From the NCBI RefSeq assembly GCF_041260155.1, contig NC_091931.1, positions 46,943,433 to 47,007,432 on the forward strand: 64,000 bases of DNA. Direction: 5' to 3'. Made by a program: the position numbers and the translations under genes. Origin of the DNA: Ptychodera flava. Taxonomy: Eukaryota > Hemichordata > Enteropneusta > Ptychoderidae. The notes under the pieces were generated by a model. The model was not told the origin of the DNA. It saw nothing but the letters and a program-made list of their open reading frames with translations, and ran no database searches. Below, piece by piece: positions 16,501-27,500 of this stretch (positions within the stretch are counted from its first letter, which is position 1; every line of letters starts with the position of its first letter).

Positions 16501-17642
16501 TAAATCAGGTATCTGCACATTAAATCAGGTAACTGCTCATTGAATCAGGTAACTGCTCATTGAATCAGGTAACTGCTCATTGAATCAGGTAACTGCTCAT
16601 TGAATCAGGTAACTGCTCATTAAATCAGGTAACTGCTCATTAAATCAGGTAACTGCTCATTGAATCAGGTAACTGCTCATTAAATCAGGTAACTGCTCAT
16701 TGAATCAGGTAACTGCTCATTGAATCAGGTAACTGCTCATTAAATCAGGTAACTGCTCATTAAATCAGGTAACTGCTCATTAAATCAGGTAACTGCTCAT
16801 TAAATCAGGTAACTGCTCATTGAATCAGGTAACTGCTCATTGAATCAGGTAACTGCTCATTGAATCATGTAACTGCTCATTAAATCAGCTAGTTACATTG
16901 GTACAGGTTTCTGTCATGGATATTTTTTGTTTTACAATGCAGACACTTGCACAGACAGTCAAATTTTGATGAACTTAACAAAATGGGGTACCATTATCAT
17001 GCTTGTTCATCCATATGAGGGTACATGCATGTTTAGGGTTGGATTTTATATGAGGATGAGACAAATCAAACATTAGTAAACTATTCTTTCCTGAAAATAG
17101 AAACATACCAGGCAAAAATACAGAGTCAAACAGATGTTCTATGAATTGTATTCTATTTCCATGTTGTGAACAATAGGCGGCAAGTTTCTTTCTGTTGCTC
17201 ATGAATTTAATTAAATGAATTGATTCAAATTTTTGAGTGAATGTTTTTTTCCACCAATCTAAAGTGATACAAGTTACCTCTAAAGCTTTTTACAGTAGAG
17301 AACTCTTGTTTTATATTAAAGATAAGTTTTTCACAGAATTGTTCATACAACTCAATTTTACAAGATCATGTAGCTAAAGTATGTGATAAAACAATAATCT
17401 AATGATTAGATGTGATTTGATATTGATTCATGAATGCATAAATTATGTGTCTTAATTTTGAACATTTTTTATCTTGTTCCAGATTTAATAATGGTTGGAT
17501 TATCAAGATTGGGAGAGGCTTAGATTATTTTAAACGTACTGGACAATTCAGCATTGGATTTTGTGATTTTGATCTTCGTCAGTGTCATGAAACGACAGTG
17601 GACATATTCAACAGTAAACACACAAAAACTACAGATAGATAG
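12553..17642 (+). CDS. MITD1: MITD1 homologue, MIT plus PLD-like domain ESCRT-III partner, five exons
   Basis: Exons: 12553-12691, 14879-14980, 15296-15519, 16116-16228, 17483-17642. Phases join cleanly to give about 245 residues (human 249). Residues 8-80 form the MIT three-helix domain ([20 protein letters not shown], then the [12 protein letters not shown] helix), known to bind MIM motifs of ESCRT-III subunits. The C-terminal membrane-binding PLD-like domain follows, with [40 protein letters not shown] and [19 protein letters not shown]. Known role: late cytokinesis/abscission. The start is the ATG at 12553; a TTG slightly upstream in frame is ignored. Oddity: the donor of exon 4 is the first unit of a 33-copy tandem repeat (16225-16888). 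Confidence 0.94.
12880..13170. repeat. Imperfect trinucleotide microsatellite cluster (GAT/CAT)
   Basis: Pure ATG/GAT runs near 12883-12913 are followed by a long interrupted CATCAT/TCATTG stretch in MITD1 intron 1. Long frames on both strands here encode only M, I, V, T or D, H runs and are artefacts of the repeat. Confidence 0.95.
13463..13500. repeat. (ATT)n microsatellite
   Basis: About twelve ATT units. Read on the minus strand it sits at the 3' end of the LINE remnant next to it and probably is that element's tail. Confidence 0.95.
13463..14640 (-). mobile_element. Decayed 3' end of a non-LTR retrotransposon (LINE), interrupted
   Basis: Minus-strand translation shows remnants of the conserved region near the end of LINE reverse-transcriptase ORFs: [17 protein letters not shown] (about 14510-14570), then [20 protein letters not shown] and [20 protein letters not shown] (about 13840-13990), then WNSLP-like sequence. 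Stops and frameshifts break it. The two blocks should be nearly adjacent, but about 450 bp of unrelated CpG-containing DNA (about 14030-14490) lies between them, probably a later insertion. The (ATT)n at 13463-13500 is the expected tail. Confidence 0.65.
16225..16888. repeat. 20-bp minisatellite made of a 5' splice site, 33 copies
   Basis: The unit is ATCAGGTAACTGCTCATTAA (TAA alternates with TGA), in exact 20-bp register. The first unit straddles the 3' end of MITD1 exon 4: its ATCAG is the exon end and its GTAACT is the used donor. Of 33 units, 28 keep CAGGT and 32 keep a GT at the donor position. Variants are CGGGT (3), CGGAT (1) and CATGT (1). Using any later copy, or none, places TAA in frame immediately after the normal exon end. 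Confidence 0.97.
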
Positions 17643-18470
17643 CAAAGCTTTCAACATCATGATTAGAATTACTTGCTTTCATATGTATAGAAAACTAGAG
17701 GAGTAGAATTTTGCAATTTTCACTTTAGACAGAAACATTTCACAATGCTGGGTCTCACAGACTGTTTCAGGATTGAACTCTATCAGCAACTTCACAGCGA
17801 TAGCAATGGTCAGAGGCGTGTGCTGGTGAAAATAAGTCTCCATTTTTGGTAAATTTACCATCAGTATGGCTCCATGGATGAACTTGAACTCCAAGGAGTA
17901 TAACATGTTACGTTGTGGCAAATCTTGATACAATGGTACAGATATATATGAAAATAGGGATAGACATTGTTCAGCTACCAGAAGCTTATATTCCAATGGA
18001 GGAATGGGGTTGATTTTCAATGATATCATGGTTCCATTATTAATCTGCATATATAGATATACGTCCCAAAATGTTGAATTTCAGAAATAACACAGGAATA
18101 ATAAAGTCTTTGTGACCATCCTAGTCATTATTGAAACCTATAAAAAGTCACATGTCAGAGGATCTGACAACAAGATGCAATATTAGAGACATACACAAAG
18201 AGAAAATTTGTCTGAATTTCATTTAGCAGCAGCAAATGTTGTGTGTACATTTCTATACTACTTTAGTGAAAGACCTTCAATGGTGATCAGTACTATGTGA
18301 AATTTGAATTATCGAAACGCCTTCATGTACAGTCCAGATTTGTCTTATTCATATACATATCTGGGATATTCCAGTCTCTTTTCCAGACTTTTTCTCATTG
18401 GAATCGCAATCCAAATGATCAATCAAAATATAGTTATTAAGAAACAGCAGTATCAAACAGAATAAAGATT
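17643..18470 (+). other. MITD1: MITD1 3' UTR
   Basis: Non-coding sequence after the stop. AATAAA occurs at 18100-18105, followed by T/GT-rich sequence, and again at 18461-18466. A 123-codon open frame on the opposite strand (17679-18050) is preceded by an acceptor-like TATATATGCAG but has no recognisable homology. Confidence 0.5.
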
Positions 18471-18800
18471 ATCTTTTGAAGAACGTAAATCAACAACAAG
18501 TATACAAAATCAAATTGAAATACCTGGTGTTCGTCTTGTCAACACAGCCTGTACTTATACAATAGCAATTGATATTGATGACAGCTGAATTCTAGTCCTG
18601 GTGATGATCCATTTATCAACAGTAACATTGCAAATTGTGTATACAAAATGCAGTGTGTTGACAAGGCTAATATCTGGTATTTCAACACTCTAGGGAGAAG
18701 AAGAAGAACAGGAAGAAAAGTAATCAGATTTCTACACCAAAAATAGTGATTTTTTTTTAAAATAAAGAAGCGCTCTTATAGTTAAAGTAAGTAAAACTAT

Positions 18801-18970
18801 AGAAATAATGGGCGACGCACTGACCATTAACATTTATTTATGGGCAAGAGTGAGAGGAAAGCCAAAAATTAACAGGCGAGGCTTGCCGAGCCCGCTAATT
18901 TTGCTTTCCTCGAGCCCGCACCCATAAATAAACGTTAATGGTCAGAGCGGAGTCTGTTATTTCCATTATA
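18801..18970. mobile_element. Foldback MITE-like element
   Basis: The left arm (GAAATAATGGGCG, then CTGACCATTAACATTTATTT) and right arm (AATAAACGTTAATGGTCAG, then CTGTTATTTCC) are inverted copies. The centre is itself palindromic, with apex AGGCGAGGCTTGCCGAG. The apex resembles that of the foldback at 662-798. It is non-coding. Confidence 0.75.
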
Positions 18971-19387
18971 TTATCAATGAACTAGAGAAAACAGTCAAAA
19001 TTGCTAAAATTTTTGGAGCAAATGACAACTGGGCCCCAGAACTGAGCAATATGCGATGCACTGTCACACGCACTGTAAAATATTGGCAAATCCAGAGACA
19101 TTTTCAGAAAAAAGTATCTCAACTTGGCCCACAAGTACTCCCATTTTATTTTGTGATTGATTATGATTTACGTTTGAGCTGTAAAGTTACGATACTTTGA
19201 GTTGTTAATCTTATTATTCATATTCACGGCCATGTAAACAGACCATTACTGTGTATTTGTGGTCAGTCACGTGGTTCAGCTCGACCAATCAAAATGTGAC
19301 AGGCAGGGCATGTTAATTTATATAATGCCATATACATGGTAATTATCAATTCAGGTTACGGGCAGTGGCGTTCCCATAATCCTTGAT

Positions 19388-19680
19388 TCTAAAAGGAGCC
19401 ACCGTTGACCAGTGGTTAGAGTAACCGACTCACTATATTGGAGGATGGTGAGTTTGAGACCCGGTTCAAGTCCCAGTAGATCCAGAGTAGCGGATTCACT
19501 GTCGGAGGATGATGAATTTGAGACTCTAGCTCAGTGCTGTGTCCTTGAGCAAGGCACTTTACTCCTCTGTGCTCCATTGGGGTTGTGAGTTATGGGTATT
19601 TAGAAATATTCGACCTCCATGAAAAGAGGTGTTTCACCGATGGAGTTATCGAGTTTAAATATAGATTTTAAAAAAAAAGT
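19388..19680 (+). mobile_element. tRNA-derived SINE
   Basis: The head carries a Pol III A-box-like GACCAGTGGTTAGAGTAACC and a B-box-like GGTTCAAGTCC, as in a tRNA-related promoter. The body contains TGTCCTTGAGCAAGGCACTT, a motif conserved in the central domains of many metazoan SINEs. It ends in an A-rich tail near 19668. The superfamily cannot be assigned by eye. Confidence 0.75.
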
Positions 19681-20079
19681 CTATGAAAATTGACTTCCAG
19701 CTAACATAATTTCTTTAGGCAAACTGATATTCTGGTGAATTTTATATGAAACAAACTGTATTTGTCAATAAAGTTCATCAAGAGTATTGAAAAATGTCTC
19801 TCTGTTGTGTTTTCGTATCCCATGACTCTCAGAAATACCCACAATGCCATTCTTCATTTATCATTTTCTCAGGTCGAATCATGATTGATCATTTCTACAG
19901 CAACTGATATTCTTAGAATATTTAATAAACAATGTAAACAAAACACTACTACTGTGGAATTGAAAAGGATGAAAAACCTATACAGAGTATGTGATTTGTT
20001 TTTTATTGGAAACGTATGTCAAATCATCATGATGATCGGTATGGGTCACATTCCACCAAATTCATGAAATTGTCACAGC

Positions 20080-21383
20080 GAGATAGATACAGCTAGTAAA
20101 TGGCGGGGCGGCGGCGCAGCAACAAAGTCGTAAAGTCGACGTCGTCTGCTTTTGTGTGTCGTAATGATCTGTGTGAATTCGTATCGTTCTTTGTGAATGG
20201 CCCTTGCACTGACAGAACACCGGATGTTCTCTGTACAACAATCATTATTTTGAAGGAGGAGCGACGAAACATCGTGACCGTTTTCGTCTTCTCTATACTT
20301 TTTCACGCATCAAACTAGTCAAGTATTCGTTTCTGCTGGCGTAGAAATATGCCATGTCTCATATATATTTACTTCTTCGGTTTCAAATCGAATTTATGGA
20401 GTAATTTATATTTAGAATATCGACTTTAGAGAGCTACCCACCCCTTTTGGTCTAATAGTCTATTCCTAAGGTTAACTGGGAGGGGTCATTGCAGTTGCGT
20501 GCGAATTCAAACGAGTGAATATCTGGACGGAAGGCGGACGGAAGACGGAGGGTGCGAGAATCGGAGCTGTGTATTTACAAACAGAATCCATCGTTGCTTC
20601 AATCCAAAGTTCTTTGCATTCTCCCAGATATACATCGGCAAGTGTAAGTATGAAAGGCGATCTCTTCACAGTGTTCCTGTTCTGGTGGAAAGAGGAACTT
20701 CGATTTGGATGAGTGTTCGAATTCACCACACACACTGTCATAGTTGCGTGTTGATGTGGATCTCGAACATGTGAATGCATGTTTTTAACGTTAAGTTATA
20801 GGTCGCTCTCCACGCTGCTCTAGGGTTGGGACTTTTTCACTTTTATTTTTTGCAAAGACGAAGTATGAGGCATGTTTATTGTGTATCGAAACTTGCTGAA
20901 CTTCGATGAAACTTCCATGTTGAGTGCTCAGTCGTACATATCTATTATCTTATATGGTTTCTTGACGAAACTTGTTTTGTTAGCACGATTTTTCTTACTG
21001 ACGTAGTCTTAATCTTATTGTTCAATTTTCAGGCACTAGAATCAGAAATTGAATAACAATTTTATAAATCAAATGTTTCCAGTGACTATTTACAAAAGAA
21101 ATGTGGAATCTCATCATGATGTTTTATCGAAGAATGTAGACTACCACCATATGAACAGGTTTAGGTATTCATACACGGTGTTTGAGTAAATAGATTGGTG
21201 CTACAGGTGTTTTAAAGCAATTAAGTTAAATTATTCATGCTATAGTTTTCAAGTTTCACTATTCTACCACACTTGTGATTTAACTATTGACACTTTTTTG
21301 TATGTCCCTCAGCTGCTGAGTGTGTGCGTCAGTGCTGAGCTCTCATTAATCATAACTCCTAAAATTTTACTTTCTAATCACAG
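20080..21383 (+). promoter_or_regulatory. CEP135: Probable CEP135 promoter and non-coding first exon
   Basis: 20080-20830 is the most CpG-rich stretch upstream of the gene. A donor-like AAGT|GTAAGT ends a possible non-coding exon at 20643, and TTTCTAATCACAG ending at 21383 would be its acceptor, starting exon 2 at 21384. Vertebrate CEP135 also begins with a non-coding exon. Short frames in this stretch (for example 20100-20318) have no homology and are not called. The transcription start is not resolvable from sequence. Confidence 0.45.
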
Positions 21384-21408
21384 ATCAATTTACATAGCAA
21401 CAACTGAC

Positions 21409-21426
21409 ATGAGACTGCAGAAATGA
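21409..21426 (+). promoter_or_regulatory. Five-codon upstream ORF overlapping the CEP135 start
   Basis: ATGAGACTGCAGAAATGA: its stop TGA overlaps the CEP135 ATG as ATGA (21423-21426). It lies on the predicted 5' UTR (exon starting at 21384) and could modulate initiation. Confidence 0.5.
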
Positions 21427-21581
21427 GTACGACAGCTGAGAGAAAGTTTGTGACGCTGCGTAAACGGCTAGATCAACTTGGATATCGTCAGCCGCTTGGA
21501 ATAGAATCACTCCCATTAGTTGAAAGGTTGTTTAGTGACTTGGTTCATACAACTGAGAGTCTAAAAACTGCAAAATTACAG
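21423..21581 (+). CDS. CEP135: CEP135 coding exon 1 (residues 1-53)
   Basis: Encodes the conserved start MSTTAERKFVTLRKRLDQLG, then FSDLVHTTESLKTAKLQ. The donor is ACAG|GTACTG, phase 0. The ATG is chosen because the conserved N-terminus aligns from the first residue. Confidence 0.93.
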
Positions 21582-24500
21582 GTACTGAGAAAAATTGTGA
21601 TCTTTACTTGATACTTCAAACTTAACTTTGAAACACTTCAAAACATTCCCAAATGTTTCTGATAACAAATTAACTATAAATTAAAATATATTAGACTATG
21701 TGAACTTTAATTGTTTCTCATTTCTTTTGTTAGTTTTCTATGCCTAACTTTGGAAATTTGTACAAGTTAAGTACTGTTTATGTAGACAATACCTTCTAAC
21801 TGGGATTTTCTTATTCCTGTTTGACAGTTTACTGCCTAAAGTAAAGTTCTTTGTGTGTATCAGGACAATAACCCAAGGCTTCTTTTAGAATTACCTGGTC
21901 TTTGTTACAAATTATTATGTGAAAACAATAACAGCCAAGGAATTAATTCTCATAATTCCTGTAGCTATTGTTTCTTGGATGAGTGTGTCAGCCTTTCAAG
22001 AACCTGTTGTGAACTGAAAGTACAAACAAGTTGCAGGTCAAAGCATGATGTATTGATAAAAGAAGTACAAAGTATAGTTGCCTTAATACAGCTGAACTAA
22101 TCTTCTAAGTCGCATTGTCCCGGTGATGAAACTTAGGAAGATGTACGCATCAGCTGGTTTCCACTTTCTCAAAAACAACCAGTGAAATTGAGCCAAAAGA
22201 CCTGGAGTTCCTTTTCCAAAGCCTAGTCATTGAAGTGTTTAAATACATGTTTGAATACTCTTAACTCTGAAAGAGCCTTTATTTTTTGCTAGCTGTATAA
22301 TGGTATGTGTAATAAAGAACTTTGTCTTACATTGTGATAAGTGATGTTCTTGAAACAGAACAGATCTATGGTTTATAAGATTGTCTCAGAAATGAAACTA
22401 CCGGTATATTACACATTGTAACATACATTCAAGCTACAACCAGTGTGATGATATTGCAACTTGTCAATTGTCTCTTACTGCAGGCTGGAAAGACAGTGGT
22501 TGAAAATGGTAACCTTGACAGTGCAATGGAACCCTACCGAAGTGACAATGCAAAACTGGTGAAAGAAAACAACGAATTACATCTGCAGCTTATCAAAGCA
22601 AAAGAAGAAGCTGAGATTTCTATTAAAGATCTTAAAACAAGTATTCGCAGATTGGAACATGAAAATGCTGACCTAAGGTTTTTGAACACTCAATATATTC
22701 ACAAAGTGAGAGCTGTTGAAAAAGAATCTAAACTGAAAACTGATCGGATTTCAGAGTTACAGGAAAAGAATTTCCATGCAGTCGTCCAAACTCCAGGTGA
22801 GTGATTCACTGTGGCTTTTTGAAAGGTGTTGGTTGAGATACTATTGATTTACAAAACACTGTAATAGACACATATAGTTCAAATAGACTTGAAGTAAATA
22901 AATATTGACAGCTTTTGTTTACCATCATTCATATTATGAATTTGGAGAAGAGCTTTGTATTTAATGTTGAATGAAAAGTAGTTTCTAACAATAAACAGAA
23001 TGTTTCTTTTGAGAGTGTAAACACATCCAATCTTCATTGTTTATCAACAGTTTCAGGTAGCCTATATATGTTCATGGTTTCCGAATAGTCATACAAGCCT
23101 ATAGACTATTATGCCAACTTGCAATCAGCAGTTTCTGTGGAAAATAAATTAAAACATTTAAGGTTATTGAACAATGGTTTTGGATGATTTTTCACAGCCA
23201 TTCACAGACATTGTAAAGCACCAGTGGGCTGGTTTGCAAACTTTCAGTAATAACAGTACTCATAGACAGTAACATGTAGCTGAAATACAGACAATATTTT
23301 TATTTGTTTTTGTCATTTTTTTATTTACTTTTATTAGAAAATATTATAGCAGTAACGAAACATCTAAAACAACATCAGAGATATGTCACATTGTATTGAG
23401 ACTATTCATTTATACTGTTTGATTCAAACTGCAGGTGAAAACCATAGATCAATAGATGAGGGCGCTCTCCAACATCTGAAAGCTCTCACATGCCAGTTAC
23501 ATGTAATTCTATGTACAGTTGTATTCAAATATACTAGTTTGTCAGACATTTTAATAACATGCATAGAAAAGCTGTCAGTAACCTGATAACGAAATACAAT
23601 TTGCATATCACAGCCACTTGTGATAACTGATCCATGGATAGAGGTTTTGAACCATAAAAGTATAATATCCCATGTAGTTATAAATCACAATCAGTGTGGC
23701 AAGTGTGGCATACAACTGAATGACAATCCATGATCTGTCAGAAAAATAACAAAAGTAGAAAGGCTGAAAGTGATGGCTATATATTTTGGAAATAAACAAA
23801 AATCATAACGTAATAATTATCAGAAATCATTCGGATGATATGAAAAGAAAGCTGTTACCATTGGTAACTTGTCTGAATCAAACTGATCATATCATAAATT
23901 AAATCTGTAACCAATCAGACAGCAGGATAGCATTGACATTACTATTTTTAAACATATAGTACTGGTACATATTTTGGAAGAAATGATTGTGATGGAAAAA
24001 TTTTGTTTGAAATTATAAACAATTTACAAGATGAAAACTTACAAGAATGTCTATCATAAAGAGAAGTCCTGTCAGTACAAGTCTGATGTACTGTATTCTC
24101 AGTTTGCTGCTCATCACACTATCAATGAAACTTAGAGATTGTTTATATCTGTGTAATCAAATGTTAATGAAGGGTGAAGCTTAGTTTACTCAATATATGA
24201 AAGGATCTTTTAAACTTTGATATGCTGTTTTGTGTACCTGTGTTCTGTGTTAATGTCCACCACCTTTGTGAACACACCTGCAGTGAATGGGTAATGTGTG
24301 ACAAATACGTTTGCTTCAGTGTAAAATTTTGGCTGCAGTACAACTGTGTTGCTTGTTTCAAAATCAATTCTTTCAAACCAAGTAGTGATTGTATGTGACA
24401 AAAAAACATTGTTTGTCATCTCCAACAAAGTCTTGCAGTAGCTGAGTTAGCAGCACATACAATAGACAGACTTGGCTGTCAAATATCTAAGTCAAAGAAT

Positions 24501-27500
24501 AATAGTTGTCTTGGAAACATTGTCAATCTAGATGGCATGTACAGGTAATAGCTTTTCTTGTGCTCAGGCCTGTAGATAGAGGTCACATATGGACATGTGC
24601 TCCTTGTAGATTTGAGGGATGAGAATGAAGGATAACAGTTTCATCAGTGTGCTTAGCAAACCCATTTGGCACTTAAAAAAATTGATATGATGTAATTTGA
24701 TATTGTTCTGTAACTTCTGGTAAAATAACTGAAGTGAAATCTTAACATTATAGGGAAGGACAATCTGTATGCTATCTGGAAGTATATTTGAAATGATTTT
24801 GCAAAGGCCGGTCGGTATCCCAGTAAATTTTACTGTGGTGTACAATCTGTATGCTCTATGGAAGTATATTTGAAGTGATTTTGTTAAGGCCGGTATCCCT
24901 GTAAATTTTACTGTGGTGAAGGACAAGCTGTATGCTCTATGGAAGTATATATGACAGTGTTTTTGTTTAACACTGGTATCCCGGTAAATGTTACTGCAGT
25001 TCCTCAGTCATGTTGCCAGGGTTTCCCTCAGTGCATCAATGCAATCCTATTTGATGACAGGACAATAGAAATGTCACGGTGGTTCTCACATAATTTATCA
25101 GTCTTCCGAAACCTAAGCAAAATTGTTGACTGAAAAGCAAGTTTTCAATAGTTTTGTATATTTCTTCATTTTGAAATACTTTGTATTGTGAGTCATTTCA
25201 GTCGTCTTAGCAAGACGGCTGTGTCTGAAAAATTTACCTTATTCAGTGTGCTTGAAATATAATTGAACTAAGGAGCTGAATTCAGTATAGAGGAAGGGGG
25301 GACATTGATCAAATACATTTTTTAAAACTATATGTTTTTAACCATTGATCAAGGCTAACAACAAGACTGTTGCAAGGTTTTACTAAATATTTAAACTACA
25401 ATCAATCATTAAATTATGAACGTTTTAAGAGGCTGATTAAATATGTTCTTTCTTCTTTGGAGACTTATGAACAGATAATCTATGCAAGATGTGGAGATTG
25501 AAGTATAAATATTGAAAGGAATGAATGCAAAGTGTAGTAGAATGAATGAAAGTATAGTAATCCAGTATCATAGTATGGTAAAATAATTCAAAGTGAATCA
25601 AAGTCACTGTGACAAAATGACCCAAATGTACAAAATGTAGTAAAATCACAAAATAGAATAGTATAAAGCAAATATGGTGAACTGAATTCAGTGACCAAGT
25701 CAATGAGAATATGAATTGTGCATTAGAACAGTGTACTGTTATATTGCTGTGGAGCTAGCTAACATGTAATATTTTGACCAACCATTCTCTGTACAGGTGG
25801 CCGGAAACGAAACATCCCATTCCGTCGGCAGCGTATGGAATTAGACTCTACTGTACCGGACACAGATAGAACTTCAACATCTGTACAATCACAGGCTGAG
25901 GATCCGTATGTAGCAGACTTGATCCGTGTTGCCGACACCAGAATTGAAGCTCTTCAAAGAGAATTGGAAAGTTTAAAACTTGATGAGGAAAAGTCTCATC
26001 GTACAATTAGAAGTTTGAAAAAACAGGTGAGAGTTTACTTTCATCATTGATAGAGGGAGGTTTAACAATTCAGATTGTCCAAATATAACTTTGGCAAATT
26101 TGCTACATCATTGGTCCTAGCCATTGATGAGCAGAAAGATTGTGTGGTTAAAAAATGCATAGCGATATATAGCTAGCTTACAGGACTACTAGTAATACCT
26201 TGAGACTACTAAACATGGGACTACTAGACAATTTACCATTATGATGGTCTCCAAACCAGAGAATAGGGAATTAACATGTTCACCACCACACATGCCGTAT
26301 ACAATCTACCAATCAAGCACTCTCACTGATAAGGTGAACTATGACAAATTTTTTGTCGATTTTGAGGCAATTAATGTTTGAAGACATGTATGCAATGTGA
26401 AATACAATAATATAACCCTACATCGACACACTCACAAGTGTAAGTACATGAACTGATGATGAATGTAGTATTGCTGACAAAGTACGGTAGTCCAGTTGAC
26501 AAGATTTGCTCACCATACAATCACAATTGTCGTCAGGTAGTCTGGTAACAAACTGTGAAATAACATTGTGAGAACGTACCGTAGGTAGTCCAGTATTACT
26601 ATGTGACAACATCATGACAACGTTGTGTCACATTTTACTTTAGCTAGTCCATTATCATTGCATGACAACATTGTGACAGCGTACTGTCAACCTGGGTAAT
26701 CAAGCTGACAAAATTATCACAGCATAGCAAAGGTATTCATTTTACAAAATAATTTGAAGAAATTCAAAACCATATATAAATTGGTTTATTGTTTTAGAAT
26801 ATATTTCTCATGTTCTGATACTTTTCCTTTTGAGGTTTAGAGAGTTTTATATTTATAGACTGTTTCATCAAGGTATCTATCTAAGTTTTTAAAGCATCAA
26901 CAGCAGTAGTATTATAAACAGTACTTTAAACATGAATTGATTTTGTATTCAATAGTTTCAAGAATAATGAATTGTGAAGCATTGTGAAAAGTATAGGAAA
27001 TAATTGATGCATTGTGTATGTTAAACTAAATATTCACTGAGAGTCAAACAGTGAACAGAAGTTCAAATGTTTTGAAATCAAGAAAAACGTATTGTAGAAA
27101 ATTTTACAGTGTGAGGAATTGGACATTTGTTAAATTGAAGTCACGTTGAAAATTAAGATTATTGAGAATATACCTAGCTGAAACAGAACAGCTATAATTA
27201 AAGTGTTGATATTGGTGATATGTGCAAGAGAAATTTGTGGAAATAAACACCAACTATGATAGTTCTGACTGACATCAGTCTGAATTTTGCATCAATAGAA
27301 ATCTGATTAGAATGCCAGTATCTAGCAAATACTTAACAACACAAATAGAGATTGTTGCCTGGTATCTGACATGAGGCTTTGCAAGTCGGTTGTACAATTT
27401 TCACCTTTGAGGCAGTCCAACCTCTGACATATTATTGTGTCATATCTTTAGTATTGCCTAGATTAGAACTCAAACAGCAACATTTAAAACTGTATATAAC

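Noticed and set aside
16225..16888. CRISPR-like array (regular short repeats)
   Set aside because: There are no distinct spacers; it is a head-to-tail 20-bp satellite in a eukaryotic intron.
17679..18050. 123-codon minus-strand frame within the MITD1 3' UTR
   Set aside because: There is an acceptor-like TATATATGCAG just before it and the composition is plausible, but no upstream exon, donor or known family could be found. A frame of this length is expected by chance about once or twice in 128 kb of both-strand AT-rich sequence.
20100..20318. 72-codon frame starting ATGGCGGGGCGGCGGCGC
   Set aside because: It sits in the CpG-rich CEP135 promoter area and has a fair start context, but has no homology or splice continuation and overlaps an equally long antisense frame.
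23383..23586. 67-codon plus-strand frame after AAACTGCAG
   Set aside because: Exons 2 and 3 of CEP135 already join in phase with no gap relative to human, and the frame has no similarity.
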